Shown here: one piece after another, positions 17,780 through 26,582 of the stretch | Layout of the letters: the number at the start of each line of letters is the position of its first letter | Position numbering within the stretch: position 1 is the stretch's first letter | Assembly (NCBI RefSeq): GCF_032999765.1 | Contig: NZ_CP136051.1 | Coordinates: forward strand, 5,970,501 to 6,034,500 | Reading direction: 5' to 3' | DNA: 64,000 bases | Source of the DNA: Imperialibacter roseus | Lineage (GTDB): Bacteria > Bacteroidota > Bacteroidia > Cytophagales > Cyclobacteriaceae | The notes under the pieces: model-generated | Database searches by the model: none | Seen by the model: the letters and a program-made list of their open reading frames with translations, nothing else | What the model was told of the DNA's origin: nothing | Translations under genes and position numbers: made by a program

Positions 17780-18370
17780 ATGAAGCTTAAATTCTTTCTC
17801 TTATTCTTCCCGGTCATTCTTGCTTTGAGTGTTGCCTGCGAAGGTACTTACCTGCCCAAGCCGAAAGGATACAACCGTATCGACCTTCCGCCAAGTGAGT
17901 ATGTTGCTCTGCCAGACTCCTTTCCTTATCAGTTTCAGTATTCTGCTCACGCAAAGCTTCTAAAGGACTCTTCGTGGATGGCCGAAAGGTATTGGATTGA
18001 TTTGTACTACCCGACAATGGAGGCATTGGTGCAGGTGACCTATAAGCCTGTGAAGCACGACACCACCTTGCTCGGAGAGTATTTTGAAGACTCCTACAAA
18101 CTCACTTCCAAGCACAATATCAAAGCGTATTCCATTGAGCAGATGGATTTGGTTATACCAAATGGTGGGTGGGCTGTAGTATCGGAGTTGACCGGAGAAG
18201 TGCCCAGCCAATTTCAGTTTCACGCCACTGATTCCGCCAATCACTTTATTCGGGGAGCACTCTATTTTGAGACCTCCACAAAAAACGATTCTTTAAAGCC
18301 TGTTATTGAGTACATTAAGTTCGATATCATCCACATGCTCAACACCCTTGAGTGGAAAGGCACACAGTAG
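17780..18370 (+). CDS. gldD: Gliding motility lipoprotein GldD
   Basis: A 196-residue lipoprotein with lipobox LSVAC near residue 20, followed immediately by the GldD hallmark [15 protein letters not shown]. The rest is a compact alpha/beta domain ([36 protein letters not shown]). Required for gliding in Flavobacterium; anchored on the periplasmic side of the envelope. It starts 9 bp after gldE and ends 18 bp before recG. Confidence 0.94.
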   Translation: MKLKFFLLFFPVILALSVACEGTYLPKPKGYNRIDLPPSEYVALPDSFPYQFQYSAHAKLLKDSSWMAERYWIDLYYPTMEALVQVTYKPVKHDTTLLGEYFEDSYKLTSKHNIKAYSIEQMDLVIPNGGWAVVSELTGEVPSQFQFHATDSANHFIRGALYFETSTKNDSLKPVIEYIKFDIIHMLNTLEWKGTQ

Positions 18371-18388
18371 AGAAACAGTACCCACAGC

Positions 18389-20482
18389 ATGTCCGGCTTT
18401 TTTGAAACCAGAATAGAGTTCCTTAAAGGTGTTGGCCCTCAAAGAGCGGAGCTGCTAAACAAAGAGCTGTCTATTTTCACCTACGGCGACCTACTCCAGC
18501 ACTATCCGTTCAGGTACGAAGACCGGACAACCTTTCACAAAATCAGAGACATAAGAGACGAGGAATCTTTTGTGCAGGTGATGGGGAAAATCCGATCAAT
18601 GGAAACTGTTGGTATTGGCGGAAAGAAGAGGCTTGTGGCTCATTTCTATGACGAAACCGGAGAAATGGAGTTGGTTTGGTTCCAGGGGGCTGCCTGGATT
18701 TCTAAGAAGCTCCGGGTAAATACACCCTACCTTGTTTATGGCAAGCCGTCCGCTTTTGGCAGCAAGTTCAACATCGCCCACCCGGAAATTGAACCACTGA
18801 CGGTTGATAACAGAAAAGGTGGGTATCTGCAACCCATTTACCACACCAGCGAAAAGCTTAAGGCCCGCTTTATCGACAGCAAAGTGATCTCAAAGTTTCA
18901 GGAGCAGCTATTGCTGGTTGCTTTGCCGTATATCCACGAAACCCTTCCTGACTTTTTGCTGCAGAAATTTGGCCTGGTGAGCAAAAAAGAGGCCATGGTA
19001 AATGCCCACTTCCCGAAGAGTAGTGAATGGTTAGAAAGGGCGAGAAAGCGGTTGAAGTTTGAAGAGCTTTTCTACATTCAACTCAGGCTGGTAAGCCTTA
19101 AGGGCTCCCGAAAAGACTTGTACAAAGGCCTAGTGCTGGCAGACGCCTCTCTGCTCACCACTTTTTACAATGACCATTTGCCGTTTGAGCTGACTGGCGC
19201 CCAAAAAAGGGTGATCAGGGAAATTTACCTCGACATGCGGTCGGGCAAGCAAATGAACCGCCTTTTGCAGGGCGATGTGGGAAGTGGAAAAACCATGGTG
19301 GCCTTTATTTGCATGCTGCTGGCCATTGGCAGTGGCACCCAGGCAACACTTATGGCACCGACTGAAATTCTGGCCGGTCAGCACTACACCGGGCTCAAAG
19401 AGTACGCCGACAAAATGGGTCTAAACATTGCCAAACTTACCGGCTCCACCAAAAAGAAGGAGAGGACAAGGATTCTGGCAGAACTGCTTTCCGGTGATAT
19501 TCACATATTGGTGGGCACTCATGCGCTACTGGAAGAGCCTGTGCAATTCAAAAGCCTCGGACTGGCCATCACCGATGAGCAACACCGCTTTGGCGTAGCA
19601 CAACGGGCCCAGCTTTGGCAGAAAAACGAAGAGTTTTATCCTCACGTGCTGGTGATGACAGCCACACCCATTCCCCGCACGCTGGCCATGACGGTATACG
19701 GCGACCTGGATACCAGCACGATTGATGAAATGCCCGCCGGCCGGAAGCCCATCAAAACGATTCATAGAACTGACGCCGCCAGGCTGCAAGTGTTTGGGTT
19801 CATCAGGGAACAAATTCAGTTGGGGCGGCAAGCTTACATTGTTTATCCGCTCATAGAGGAGTCGGCATCGCTCGACCTCAAAGACCTGATGGATGGCTAC
19901 GAAAGCATTGCCAGGGCTTTTCCGGACTTCCAGCTCAGCATTGTGCACGGCAAAATGAAACCCGAGGCCAAAGACTTTGAGATGCAGCGGTTTGTGGAGG
20001 GCGTTACACATATAATGGTGGCAACAACTGTGATTGAGGTAGGCATCAACGTGCCCAATGCCAGTATGATGGTGATAGAAAATGCGGAGAGATTTGGGCT
20101 GGCCCAGCTGCATCAGCTCAGGGGCAGAGTAGGCCGGGGTGCCGACCAGTCGTATTGCATTCTGATGACAAAAGACAAGCTAAGCCAGGAGGCCAGAACC
20201 CGTATTCAAACCATGGTGGGCACCAACGACGGGTTTGAAATTGCCAGGGTCGATTTAAAACTGAGAGGCCCTGGCGACTTAATGGGCACCCAACAAAGTG
20301 GTGTGATGGATCTTTTGGTGGCTGACCTGGTGCAAGACGGGAAAATACTTCAGGCAGCAAGGGAGGAAGCACAGCAAATCATTGACAATGACCCTAAGCT
20401 GGCTCTGGACAAACACCGGGTGATCAAATCACACATTTCTTCGCTCAAAAAATCAGTGACAAACTGGAGCCGGATCAGCTAG
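18389..20482 (+). CDS. recG: ATP-dependent DNA helicase RecG
   Basis: Branch-migration helicase that remodels stalled forks and Holliday junctions. It has 697 residues. An N-terminal wedge/OB domain at about 1-230 (FLKGVGPQRAELLNKE) is followed by motif I GDVGSGKT near 298, motif II DEQH in ITDEQHRFGVAQRAQ, motif III MTATPIPRTLAMT, motif VI QLRGRVGRG near 580, and a C-terminal RecG-type tail. Its last 8 bp overlap the convergent LytTR regulator gene. Confidence 0.97.
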   Translation: MSGFFETRIEFLKGVGPQRAELLNKELSIFTYGDLLQHYPFRYEDRTTFHKIRDIRDEESFVQVMGKIRSMETVGIGGKKRLVAHFYDETGEMELVWFQGAAWISKKLRVNTPYLVYGKPSAFGSKFNIAHPEIEPLTVDNRKGGYLQPIYHTSEKLKARFIDSKVISKFQEQLLLVALPYIHETLPDFLLQKFGLVSKKEAMVNAHFPKSSEWLERARKRLKFEELFYIQLRLVSLKGSRKDLYKGLVLADASLLTTFYNDHLPFELTGAQKRVIREIYLDMRSGKQMNRLLQGDVGSGKTMVAFICMLLAIGSGTQATLMAPTEILAGQHYTGLKEYADKMGLNIAKLTGSTKKKERTRILAELLSGDIHILVGTHALLEEPVQFKSLGLAITDEQHRFGVAQRAQLWQKNEEFYPHVLVMTATPIPRTLAMTVYGDLDTSTIDEMPAGRKPIKTIHRTDAARLQVFGFIREQIQLGRQAYIVYPLIEESASLDLKDLMDGYESIARAFPDFQLSIVHGKMKPEAKDFEMQRFVEGVTHIMVATTVIEVGINVPNASMMVIENAERFGLAQLHQLRGRVGRGADQSYCILMTKDKLSQEARTRIQTMVGTNDGFEIARVDLKLRGPGDLMGTQQSGVMDLLVADLVQDGKILQAAREEAQQIIDNDPKLALDKHRVIKSHISSLKKSVTNWSRIS

Positions 20483-21242
20483 CATCATTGAACCAGTCTT
20501 TGAAAGCACTTACCTTCTCCCGGCTCACCACAATCTCTTCAGGCCAATCCACCGTCGGCACTATTCTAAGCCTGGTAACGGAGTAGATCAGCACATCTTT
20601 GATGGCATCGATATTGATGATATAAGTGCGGTTGGCCCGGAAGAAGGATTTCGGGTTAAGTATCTCCTCCAAGGTCTCCATTTTATAGTCGATCACATAT
20701 CTCGCCTTGGTATTGGTAACGATAAAGCCATTTCTCCCCTCGGCGTAAAAGAAGGCCACGTCTTCGGTTTTCACGGATCGGATATGTTCGCCAACCTTCA
20801 CCATAAACCTGTTTTTGAAGTCTTTTTGAAGGTAGCTTTTGAGTACGTTTTCAATGGCATTTGCAGGCTGCACGGCGGCCCCTTTCTTCAGGAGCCTTAA
20901 CTTCTCAATGCTTTGCTCCACTGCACCTCTGTCGATGGGCTTGAGCAGGTAGTCCACTCCGTTCGAGCGAAAAGCCTCCAAAGCATAATTGTCGTAGGCG
21001 GTGATGAAAATGACCGGTACATTGACGGGGTGCTTTTTGAATGCCTCCAGGCTTAACCCGTCTTTCAACTTAATATCCGTTAATATCAGTTCTATCTCGT
21101 CTTCTTTGGCTTCGAGCAACTCCAACATAGCCACCACAGTAGTCGCTTCGCCTATCAGTTCAATTTCCGGAGCTATTTCCGCCAATATTTTCTTGAGCTT
21201 GTCTGATGCTGGTTTTTCGTCTTCTATAATAATGGCTTTCAT
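20475..21242 (-). CDS. LytTR-family response regulator
   Basis: A 255-residue transcription regulator. The receiver domain at 1-120 has the acidic pocket IIIEDEK and phosphoacceptor Asp56 in ILTDIKLKDG. The C-terminal LytTR DNA-binding domain (about 140-250) has FYAEGRNGFIVTNTKARYVI, METLEEILNPKSFFRANRTY and the closing VVSREKVSAFKDWF. It is the last gene of a four-gene minus-strand operon; its start overlaps the preceding kinase-like gene by 4 bp (ATGA). LytTR domains bind pairs of short direct repeats, and such a pair occurs upstream of the operon at 24985-25017. Confidence 0.95.
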   Translation of the reverse strand: MKAIIIEDEKPASDKLKKILAEIAPEIELIGEATTVVAMLELLEAKEDEIELILTDIKLKDGLSLEAFKKHPVNVPVIFITAYDNYALEAFRSNGVDYLLKPIDRGAVEQSIEKLRLLKKGAAVQPANAIENVLKSYLQKDFKNRFMVKVGEHIRSVKTEDVAFFYAEGRNGFIVTNTKARYVIDYKMETLEEILNPKSFFRANRTYIINIDAIKDVLIYSVTRLRIVPTVDWPEEIVVSREKVSAFKDWFNDAS

Positions 21243-22291
21243 GCTGCTTTCTCGAGTTTTAGAAGAGGTAGTTTTACAAATCCCTTATTGTCGGCTTTCA
21301 CTATCAGCAGGGGCCTCTCGGTGAAGTGCTCAAACGACTGGAGCAATTCCATCATTTTTTCTTTGCCCTCCACCGTTGGCATCAGCCTTTCCCACAGGGA
21401 GTATTCAATGGTTAAATAGTCCTCCTCTCGCCTGACAAATATCTTCAAAGGCCGACTTTGGTTGATCATGTTCGAGGCGATGATCCACTCCATCACAATC
21501 ATCATACTTCCGGGCAAAAGGTACGCCTCTTCTTCGATAGCTTCGCTCTCCGGCTGCCAATGAATATTGCCATCGTACTGCTGATTATAAAGATACACTA
21601 TGCTTTCAGCGATCGTCAATTCAGCCTTCATTTCCGAAAGATCTTCGTGCCGGCTGTCAAGCACACTTCTATACACATGCGAAAGCTTCTGGATAAACTT
21701 GTCGGCGGCTTTGTCCTTTTTATAAAGAATAGAAATCAGGGTTTCGAGCGATTTGTAAAGAAATTCCGGGTTAATGACCCTACTAAAGATTCTCAGCTTC
21801 AGGTCTATATTCTTTTTCAATACCCCTTCTTTATCTAATGCCCTATTTGTTTCAAGTGTAAACAAGATGACAGAGGCGAGCACTATAAAGTAGAGAGCAT
21901 AAATAAAGCCGTAGATGGATAGAAAGGTGGATAATTCGGTGGTGAAGGTACCAAAGCTATAGCCTATCACCCCCACAAAGTAAGCGCTGATGCTGCCGAA
22001 CACCACAAGCAGGGTCACCAGCAATCCTGCAAGAAATAATAAGCCAAACGAGAGCTTAATAAAGTCACTGCTTTCAATTCGTGGCACAAAGCCATTGGCA
22101 ATCGCCCGCAGCAATTCAGCAACCAAATAGGTAATTCCTATGCACAACAAAGCTTCCTTTTCGAAAAACACCTCACCAAGTGAGCCCAGGTTATCAAACA
22201 CTAGCAGCACAAGCATGTAAATAAGCATACCCAATGGGAGAGGGGCAAACAATCGTGATATCAAGTGATTATAAAAAAGTTTACGCTTCAT
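21239..22291 (-). CDS. Kinase-like membrane protein lacking catalytic residues
   Basis: A 350-residue protein with about four membrane helices (20-145), then a LytS-type DHp-like region. In the active neighbour the phosphoacceptor motif is LSPHYLFNSLNT. Here the aligned segment reads INPEFLYKSLET, with Glu176 in place of His. The N-box (LLVENAIKHN in the neighbour) reads IVMEWIIASN, with Trp269 instead of Asn, and no G-box is visible. It therefore looks like a pseudokinase derived from a LytS-type sensor. Overlaps of 4 bp with both neighbours argue for strict co-expression and a partner role, possibly a heterodimer with the kinase. Function is inference. Confidence 0.85.
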   Translation of the reverse strand: MKRKLFYNHLISRLFAPLPLGMLIYMLVLLVFDNLGSLGEVFFEKEALLCIGITYLVAELLRAIANGFVPRIESSDFIKLSFGLLFLAGLLVTLLVVFGSISAYFVGVIGYSFGTFTTELSTFLSIYGFIYALYFIVLASVILFTLETNRALDKEGVLKKNIDLKLRIFSRVINPEFLYKSLETLISILYKKDKAADKFIQKLSHVYRSVLDSRHEDLSEMKAELTIAESIVYLYNQQYDGNIHWQPESEAIEEEAYLLPGSMMIVMEWIIASNMINQSRPLKIFVRREEDYLTIEYSLWERLMPTVEGKEKMMELLQSFEHFTERPLLIVKADNKGFVKLPLLKLEKAA

Positions 22292-23313
22292 AAATGAGGA
22301 AGTAAAGGAACGGAGACGCTAAACAGCTTGTCGTTTACAATCCGAACTGGTAAATCGGTAAAAAAAACATATCGCTTTTGGATATTGGCCAAACCCACCT
22401 GTAGCGACTCTGCTTCATCCACGATGCCCCGGTTTTCATTGGTCACACAGATGTAGTTACCCTCCTCTTCCTGAATCACTATCTCCATCGGATCCAGCTC
22501 CGAAAAGTCGTTGTGTTTGATAGCGTTTTCGACCAGCAGTTGTATCATAAGCGGCGGTATGTTAGCCGAAAACTTATTGGCCCCGATTGAAATTGTGTGG
22601 GTAAGCGCATTGCCGAATCGTACTTTTTGGAGAAACAGATAGGCCCTTACAAAAGCCAGTTCCTCCTCTACAGTTACCAGCTTTTTATCCTGAGAAGCAA
22701 TAAGATACTGGTAAGACTGCACCAGCCGTCGAATGAACTGCTCGGCTTGTTCTGAAGAGCCGTCGAGCAGGGAAGAGATGGTGTTGAGACTGTTAAACAG
22801 ATAGTGGGGACTAAGCTGTGTTTTCAGAAGCTCGTACTGAAGCTCAAGCTGCTCTCTTTCGTGCTTGAGCTGGTTGAGCCGACCTTTAGAGTATTCGCTG
22901 AAACTAAAGTACGACAGGTCAAAAACTCCATTGACGATGATCAGGACAAAAAGAAGCAGCGCTAATTTGATCATTTCAGGCTTCAGCGTTTCGAAAGAAA
23001 CCGGTTCAGGAAAAAGCCCTTTGGACAGCTCAAGGCCCAGCAGGACAATACCAGCCAATATTGCAGCCTGCACAAGTGAACCTGCAAGAAACCGGACGCC
23101 CAGCGACTTCCTCCAGGAAATGACTGCATTTAACCTGATGTTGGAGTAGACTATTGAAATGCCAGCCACAGCGCCCATGGCCACTACCAACAAATAGGTA
23201 GCAAGGTGGGCTGTAAGGTCGGGAAGCTCTCCGGTTTTACCGTAGTAGAGATAGTTGAATATCCCTACTGCGATAAATGCCATTCCTGATGATTTCAATA
23301 ACCATTTTCTCAT
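22288..23313 (-). CDS. LytS-type sensor histidine kinase
   Basis: A 341-residue kinase with four predicted membrane helices in residues 1-135 and no large extracellular domain. A short coiled coil is followed by the His_kinase domain with phosphoacceptor His170 in LKTQLSPHYLFNSLNT and N-box Asn263 in MIQLLVENAIKHND. The G-box region is VGLANIQKRYVFF. It is expected to phosphorylate the LytTR regulator two genes downstream. It starts 15 bp after the repeat protein gene and overlaps the pseudokinase by 4 bp. Confidence 0.94.
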   Translation of the reverse strand: MRKWLLKSSGMAFIAVGIFNYLYYGKTGELPDLTAHLATYLLVVAMGAVAGISIVYSNIRLNAVISWRKSLGVRFLAGSLVQAAILAGIVLLGLELSKGLFPEPVSFETLKPEMIKLALLLFVLIIVNGVFDLSYFSFSEYSKGRLNQLKHEREQLELQYELLKTQLSPHYLFNSLNTISSLLDGSSEQAEQFIRRLVQSYQYLIASQDKKLVTVEEELAFVRAYLFLQKVRFGNALTHTISIGANKFSANIPPLMIQLLVENAIKHNDFSELDPMEIVIQEEEGNYICVTNENRGIVDEAESLQVGLANIQKRYVFFTDLPVRIVNDKLFSVSVPLLPHL

Positions 23314-23328
23314 GGCTGGCTATGGTGC

Positions 23329-24867
23329 TTAATAAAGTTTCTCCATCACCCTGCGGTACTCGCTGCTCGAAGGTATTTTAGAGGCAGCTTCCGACACAGC
23401 TTTTCTGAATGTGTCATTTCTTGGCATAACTTCAGCTACTTTCACCAGCACTTCTCCTCTCGACGACGAGGAAGCGATATGTTCAGATGCGTCAATTACT
23501 TTCATAAGAAAATCGGGATGTACGTTACCGTCTTTCATGAAAGTTAGCAAAACATTTCCTTGTTCCGAAGAGCTTGGTATCCTTGTGACTGTTTCAAAAA
23601 TAAGATCGCTGAGCTGGGGGTCGTTGCGCATTTTGGCCGACGCAGCTCTTAAAACCTCGCCCTGAGTAGAACTGCTGGCAATGCTCTGCACGGCTTTGAT
23701 CAATGGCACCAGCTGCGACGGTGTTGGTTCTTTTTCGATAATAGCGAACTTCAAAACTTCGCCCTGTGTGGAGCTACTGGCAATTCGGCTGATGGTAGAA
23801 GCGAGTTCACCAAACAGCTCATTTGAAAGTTGGCTGGAGTTATCAATAGCGTATTTAAGCACTTCTCCCTGTTCGGAGCTGGAAGGAATCTGCCTGACAG
23901 ATGACAGCACTTTGCTAAAAGTATAAACTTCCAGGTTCTCGTCCCTCATCAGATCTCTCAAAACACTTCCCCTTTCCGAGCTGGAAGGAATATCATCGAG
24001 CACGTCAAAGTATTTTTCCTGTATGCGCTGATCCTTATCAAACTGCCTGTTGTACAGTCTTAACACAGACCCCCGTTCTGAGCTCGATGGAATGTGATCC
24101 ACCGCATCGAGCAATGCAATTTTGGTAGACGTTTCCAGTTTATGCTTTTGTAACGCATGGCGCAGCGTATAGGCCGACTCTGAACTCGACGGGATATTGT
24201 TAACTGCCTCGAAATAAGCGGCGGCACTCTTGCTGTTCGAAAAAAACTTGTAGTCATATTCCCTGAGCAGCTCGCCTCTGGTTGAACTGGAGGGAATATC
24301 TCTGCCAATGGCGAGAGCAATTTTAGACAGCCCGGCTTCAGAGAGCCCATTGGTTTCCAACAGGAACGAAAAGTATTCTCCCTTACCGCTTGAGCTGTTG
24401 ATCTCCTCTATTTCGTCAATCACAGCATCAACGCCGCCCTTCCTGTAGAACCTCCTTACCCTGTCTTCAGCCGCCACGCCGGTGGAGTGAATCACATCGA
24501 GGAGAACATCAGCCAGCCATTTTCTTCCTTCCGGCTCGAAGTTGATTTGGGTTCTGTTATCATAAAACTCGTAAGACAGCTGCCCTGCATCGTTGCTGCT
24601 GATCGTGAGTTCCTTTTTGTTGCCAAAAGTTGTTTTTCTTATTGTTAGATAGCCACCGGGCGTAATGGCCGTCACTTCGGTATCGGCATCATTTACTTTG
24701 ACTGAGCCCCTTACTTTTATCTCCAGGCTGGAAGCATTACCAACAATTTTGAAATCATTTCTGTAGGTCTTCGTTTTGAGGGAGTCCTCCCCGGCAGCCT
24801 GGACCGCCACAACAGCAAAGCAGAATACTGCCACCGTTGCAAAAATTTTCATCATTAGCGTTTTCAT
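23329..24867 (-). CDS. Exported protein with 11 SSS-containing helical repeats
   Basis: A 512-residue protein with a signal peptide (MKTLMMKIFATVAVFCFAVV, cleavage after VQA). Residues about 30-110 form a beta-rich domain recalling DUF4097-type modules. From about 158 there are 11 repeats of 34-35 residues, each starting near I(P/A)SSS(E/T)(R/Q)G(E/S)VL. The period suits two short helices per unit, i.e. an alpha-solenoid. The ATG at 24867 is preferred to an in-frame GTG at 24891 because it begins the signal peptide and has AAAGGA 8-12 bp upstream. It is the first gene of the LytTR operon, so it may be the sensory or output component in the periplasm. Confidence 0.85.
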   Translation of the reverse strand: MKTLMMKIFATVAVFCFAVVAVQAAGEDSLKTKTYRNDFKIVGNASSLEIKVRGSVKVNDADTEVTAITPGGYLTIRKTTFGNKKELTISSNDAGQLSYEFYDNRTQINFEPEGRKWLADVLLDVIHSTGVAAEDRVRRFYRKGGVDAVIDEIEEINSSSGKGEYFSFLLETNGLSEAGLSKIALAIGRDIPSSSTRGELLREYDYKFFSNSKSAAAYFEAVNNIPSSSESAYTLRHALQKHKLETSTKIALLDAVDHIPSSSERGSVLRLYNRQFDKDQRIQEKYFDVLDDIPSSSERGSVLRDLMRDENLEVYTFSKVLSSVRQIPSSSEQGEVLKYAIDNSSQLSNELFGELASTISRIASSSTQGEVLKFAIIEKEPTPSQLVPLIKAVQSIASSSTQGEVLRAASAKMRNDPQLSDLIFETVTRIPSSSEQGNVLLTFMKDGNVHPDFLMKVIDASEHIASSSSRGEVLVKVAEVMPRNDTFRKAVSEAASKIPSSSEYRRVMEKLY

Positions 24868-24984
24868 AAGTTTGTCCTTTTTAAGCTTCACTATCCAAAC
24901 GTTCTGACAGGAAGCAATTCTTGGAAATTCATTTTGAGTTGATGATACAATGAACGGTAAATGACCGACGAAAGTAAACGGCTA

Positions 24985-25017
24985 TGTAGCCAACCGGAGA
25001 ATGTTTGTAGCCAACCG
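24985..25017. promoter_or_regulatory. Tandem direct repeats, candidate LytTR binding site
   Basis: TGTAGCCAACCG occurs exactly twice, at 24985-24996 and 25006-25017, 21 bp start to start, so both copies face the same side of the helix. On the minus strand each reads CGGTTGGCTACA, containing the GTT core of known LytTR sites. The pair lies 118-150 bp upstream of the first gene of the LytTR operon and about 110-140 bp upstream of the divergent lipoprotein gene at 25125, so it could control either. Assignment to the neighbouring regulator is inference from spacing and position. Confidence 0.65.
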
Positions 25018-25124
25018 TTCAATTCGATTATTCATTTTTATATCAAAGTTTTCAGTGCCATTGGATTTTGGGCTATCTTAAATGAAATTTAGGAATTCGA
25101 ACCACCGACTAAGCACGTCACGAA

Positions 25125-25925
25125 ATGAAAAACACAATTAAGCTTGCCTTATTTTCAGCTGTTGTCATTGGGTACATCACCAGCTGCACTCCTTCAACAA
25201 AAGAGACCAATGACGGCCAAAGTGAGTTTGTCGAGAACCCACCTGCTGAAGGCTTCGATGAAAAAAACTCAGATCCTGTTGCCATTAAACTTGCCGATGA
25301 TGTGATGACCAGCATGGGAGGGCGAAACAACTGGGACGCCACCCGGTTTCTTGCATGGAATTTCTTTGGTGCCCGCAAGCACCTATGGGACAAGCAAACT
25401 GGTGATGTGAGAATTGAGGCACCAAGAGACTCCACCATTATTTTGATGAACATCAATACCATGACAGGCCGGGTAATGAAGAAAGGCCAGGAGTTTACCA
25501 GCCCCGACTCCCTTTCAAAATATCTTGAGAGAGGCAAGTCCTGGTGGATCAATGACTCCTACTGGCTTTTCATGCCATTTAAGCTAAAAGACAGCGGCGT
25601 AACTCTGCAATACATTGGCGAAGACACAACAATGGATGGCCGCAACGCCCATGTGCTAAGCCTGCTGTTTAAAGGAGTGGGTGTGACGCCCGACAACGGC
25701 TACAAAGTATATGTTGATATGGAACAAAGCCTGATAACTCAATGGGCTTACTACAAAGATGCCTATCAGGACGAGCCTAACTTTGTGCTTCCATGGGTCA
25801 ACTACAAGCCCTATGGTAAAATTCTTCTATCCGGTGACAGAGGTCAGCGACAAATCACTGAGATAAGCGTTTTGGAGACTGTTCCGGAAGGGTCATTCAC
25901 TGAGTTTAGCCCAATAATCCTGTAG
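25125..25925 (+). CDS. Predicted lipoprotein, paralogue of the protein at 43239
   Basis: A 266-residue lipoprotein with lipobox ITSC near residue 21 and an acidic linker. The body resembles the lipoprotein-sorting (LolA/LolB-like) beta-half-barrel seen in many Bacteroidota proteins of unknown function. It shares an order of motifs with the protein at 43239-43928: a NDSYWLFMPFKLKD segment, then GVTPDNGYKVYVD. It is divergent from the LytTR operon, with the direct-repeat site between them, and is followed 4 bp later by ogt. Possible target of the LytTR regulator. Confidence 0.8.
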   Translation: MKNTIKLALFSAVVIGYITSCTPSTKETNDGQSEFVENPPAEGFDEKNSDPVAIKLADDVMTSMGGRNNWDATRFLAWNFFGARKHLWDKQTGDVRIEAPRDSTIILMNINTMTGRVMKKGQEFTSPDSLSKYLERGKSWWINDSYWLFMPFKLKDSGVTLQYIGEDTTMDGRNAHVLSLLFKGVGVTPDNGYKVYVDMEQSLITQWAYYKDAYQDEPNFVLPWVNYKPYGKILLSGDRGQRQITEISVLETVPEGSFTEFSPIIL

Positions 25926-25929
25926 TTTA

Positions 25930-26418
25930 TTGAATCAATGCGTCATTCAAAGCCCGGTTGGTCAACTAAAGCTTTCTGCTTCTGGGGGTTACCTATTGCG
26001 GATTGACTTTATTAATGAGCAGGAAGTTTGTTCTCTTCCAACCGATTCTCTGTTAAAAGAGTCTGTTAAGCAGCTTCAAGCCTATTTTAATGGTAAGCTT
26101 GAGTTTTTTGATCTGCCGCTGAAGCCTATCGGAACTGATTTTCAGTTGCGGGTTTGGGAGGCATTGGGAAAGATACCTTACGGTACCAGCTGGTCTTATC
26201 TTCAGCAAGCTACTTTTTTGGGAGATGCGAAGTGTATCAGAGCAGCAGCAAGTGCCAACGGAAAAAACCCTTTGCCAATCGTTATTCCTTGCCATAGGGT
26301 GATTGGAACAGATCAAAAGTTGGTTGGATTTGGCGGCGGGCTGTGGAGAAAAGAGTGGCTTTTAGGTCATGAAAAACACCCTAATTACCAGTACAAACAG
26401 GGTATGATTAAGTTTTAA
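25930..26418 (+). CDS. ogt: Methylated-DNA--protein-cysteine methyltransferase
   Basis: Suicide repair enzyme that transfers the alkyl group from O6-alkylguanine to its own Cys. It has 162 residues. The active-site motif PIVIPCHRVIGTD holds the acceptor Cys; the helix-turn-helix segment is GTSWSYLQQATFLGDAKCIR. The frame begins at a TTG at 25930 (MNQCVIQSPVG), with no usable in-frame ATG, and lies 4 bp after the lipoprotein gene, so it is probably expressed from the same transcript. Confidence 0.94.
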   Translation: MNQCVIQSPVGQLKLSASGGYLLRIDFINEQEVCSLPTDSLLKESVKQLQAYFNGKLEFFDLPLKPIGTDFQLRVWEALGKIPYGTSWSYLQQATFLGDAKCIRAAASANGKNPLPIVIPCHRVIGTDQKLVGFGGGLWRKEWLLGHEKHPNYQYKQGMIKF

Positions 26419-26460
26419 CCGTTAGCAGCATTATATTTTTGATTACATTTGAACCAATAT

Positions 26461-26493
26461 TTGACCAGCTATACTTGTTTTCGAGTATTTTTG
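26461..26493 (+). promoter_or_regulatory. Bacteroidota-type promoter for the alpha/beta hydrolase
   Basis: TTG at 26461-26463 and TATTTTTG at 26486-26493 match the TTG / TAnnTTTG promoter with a 22-nt spacer. The predicted start of transcription is near 26500, about 80 nt before the ATG at 26583. Two further exact TAnnTTTG matches (26434-26441 and 26444-26451) lack a well-placed TTG. Confidence 0.5.
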
Positions 26494-26582
26494 ATGAAAA
26501 TCTACCTGCTTCCTACGATTCGTTTTCGAATGAATTAATTTGGCATTATTAGTGCAGAGAGGGATAAGTAAAGGATCACGGT

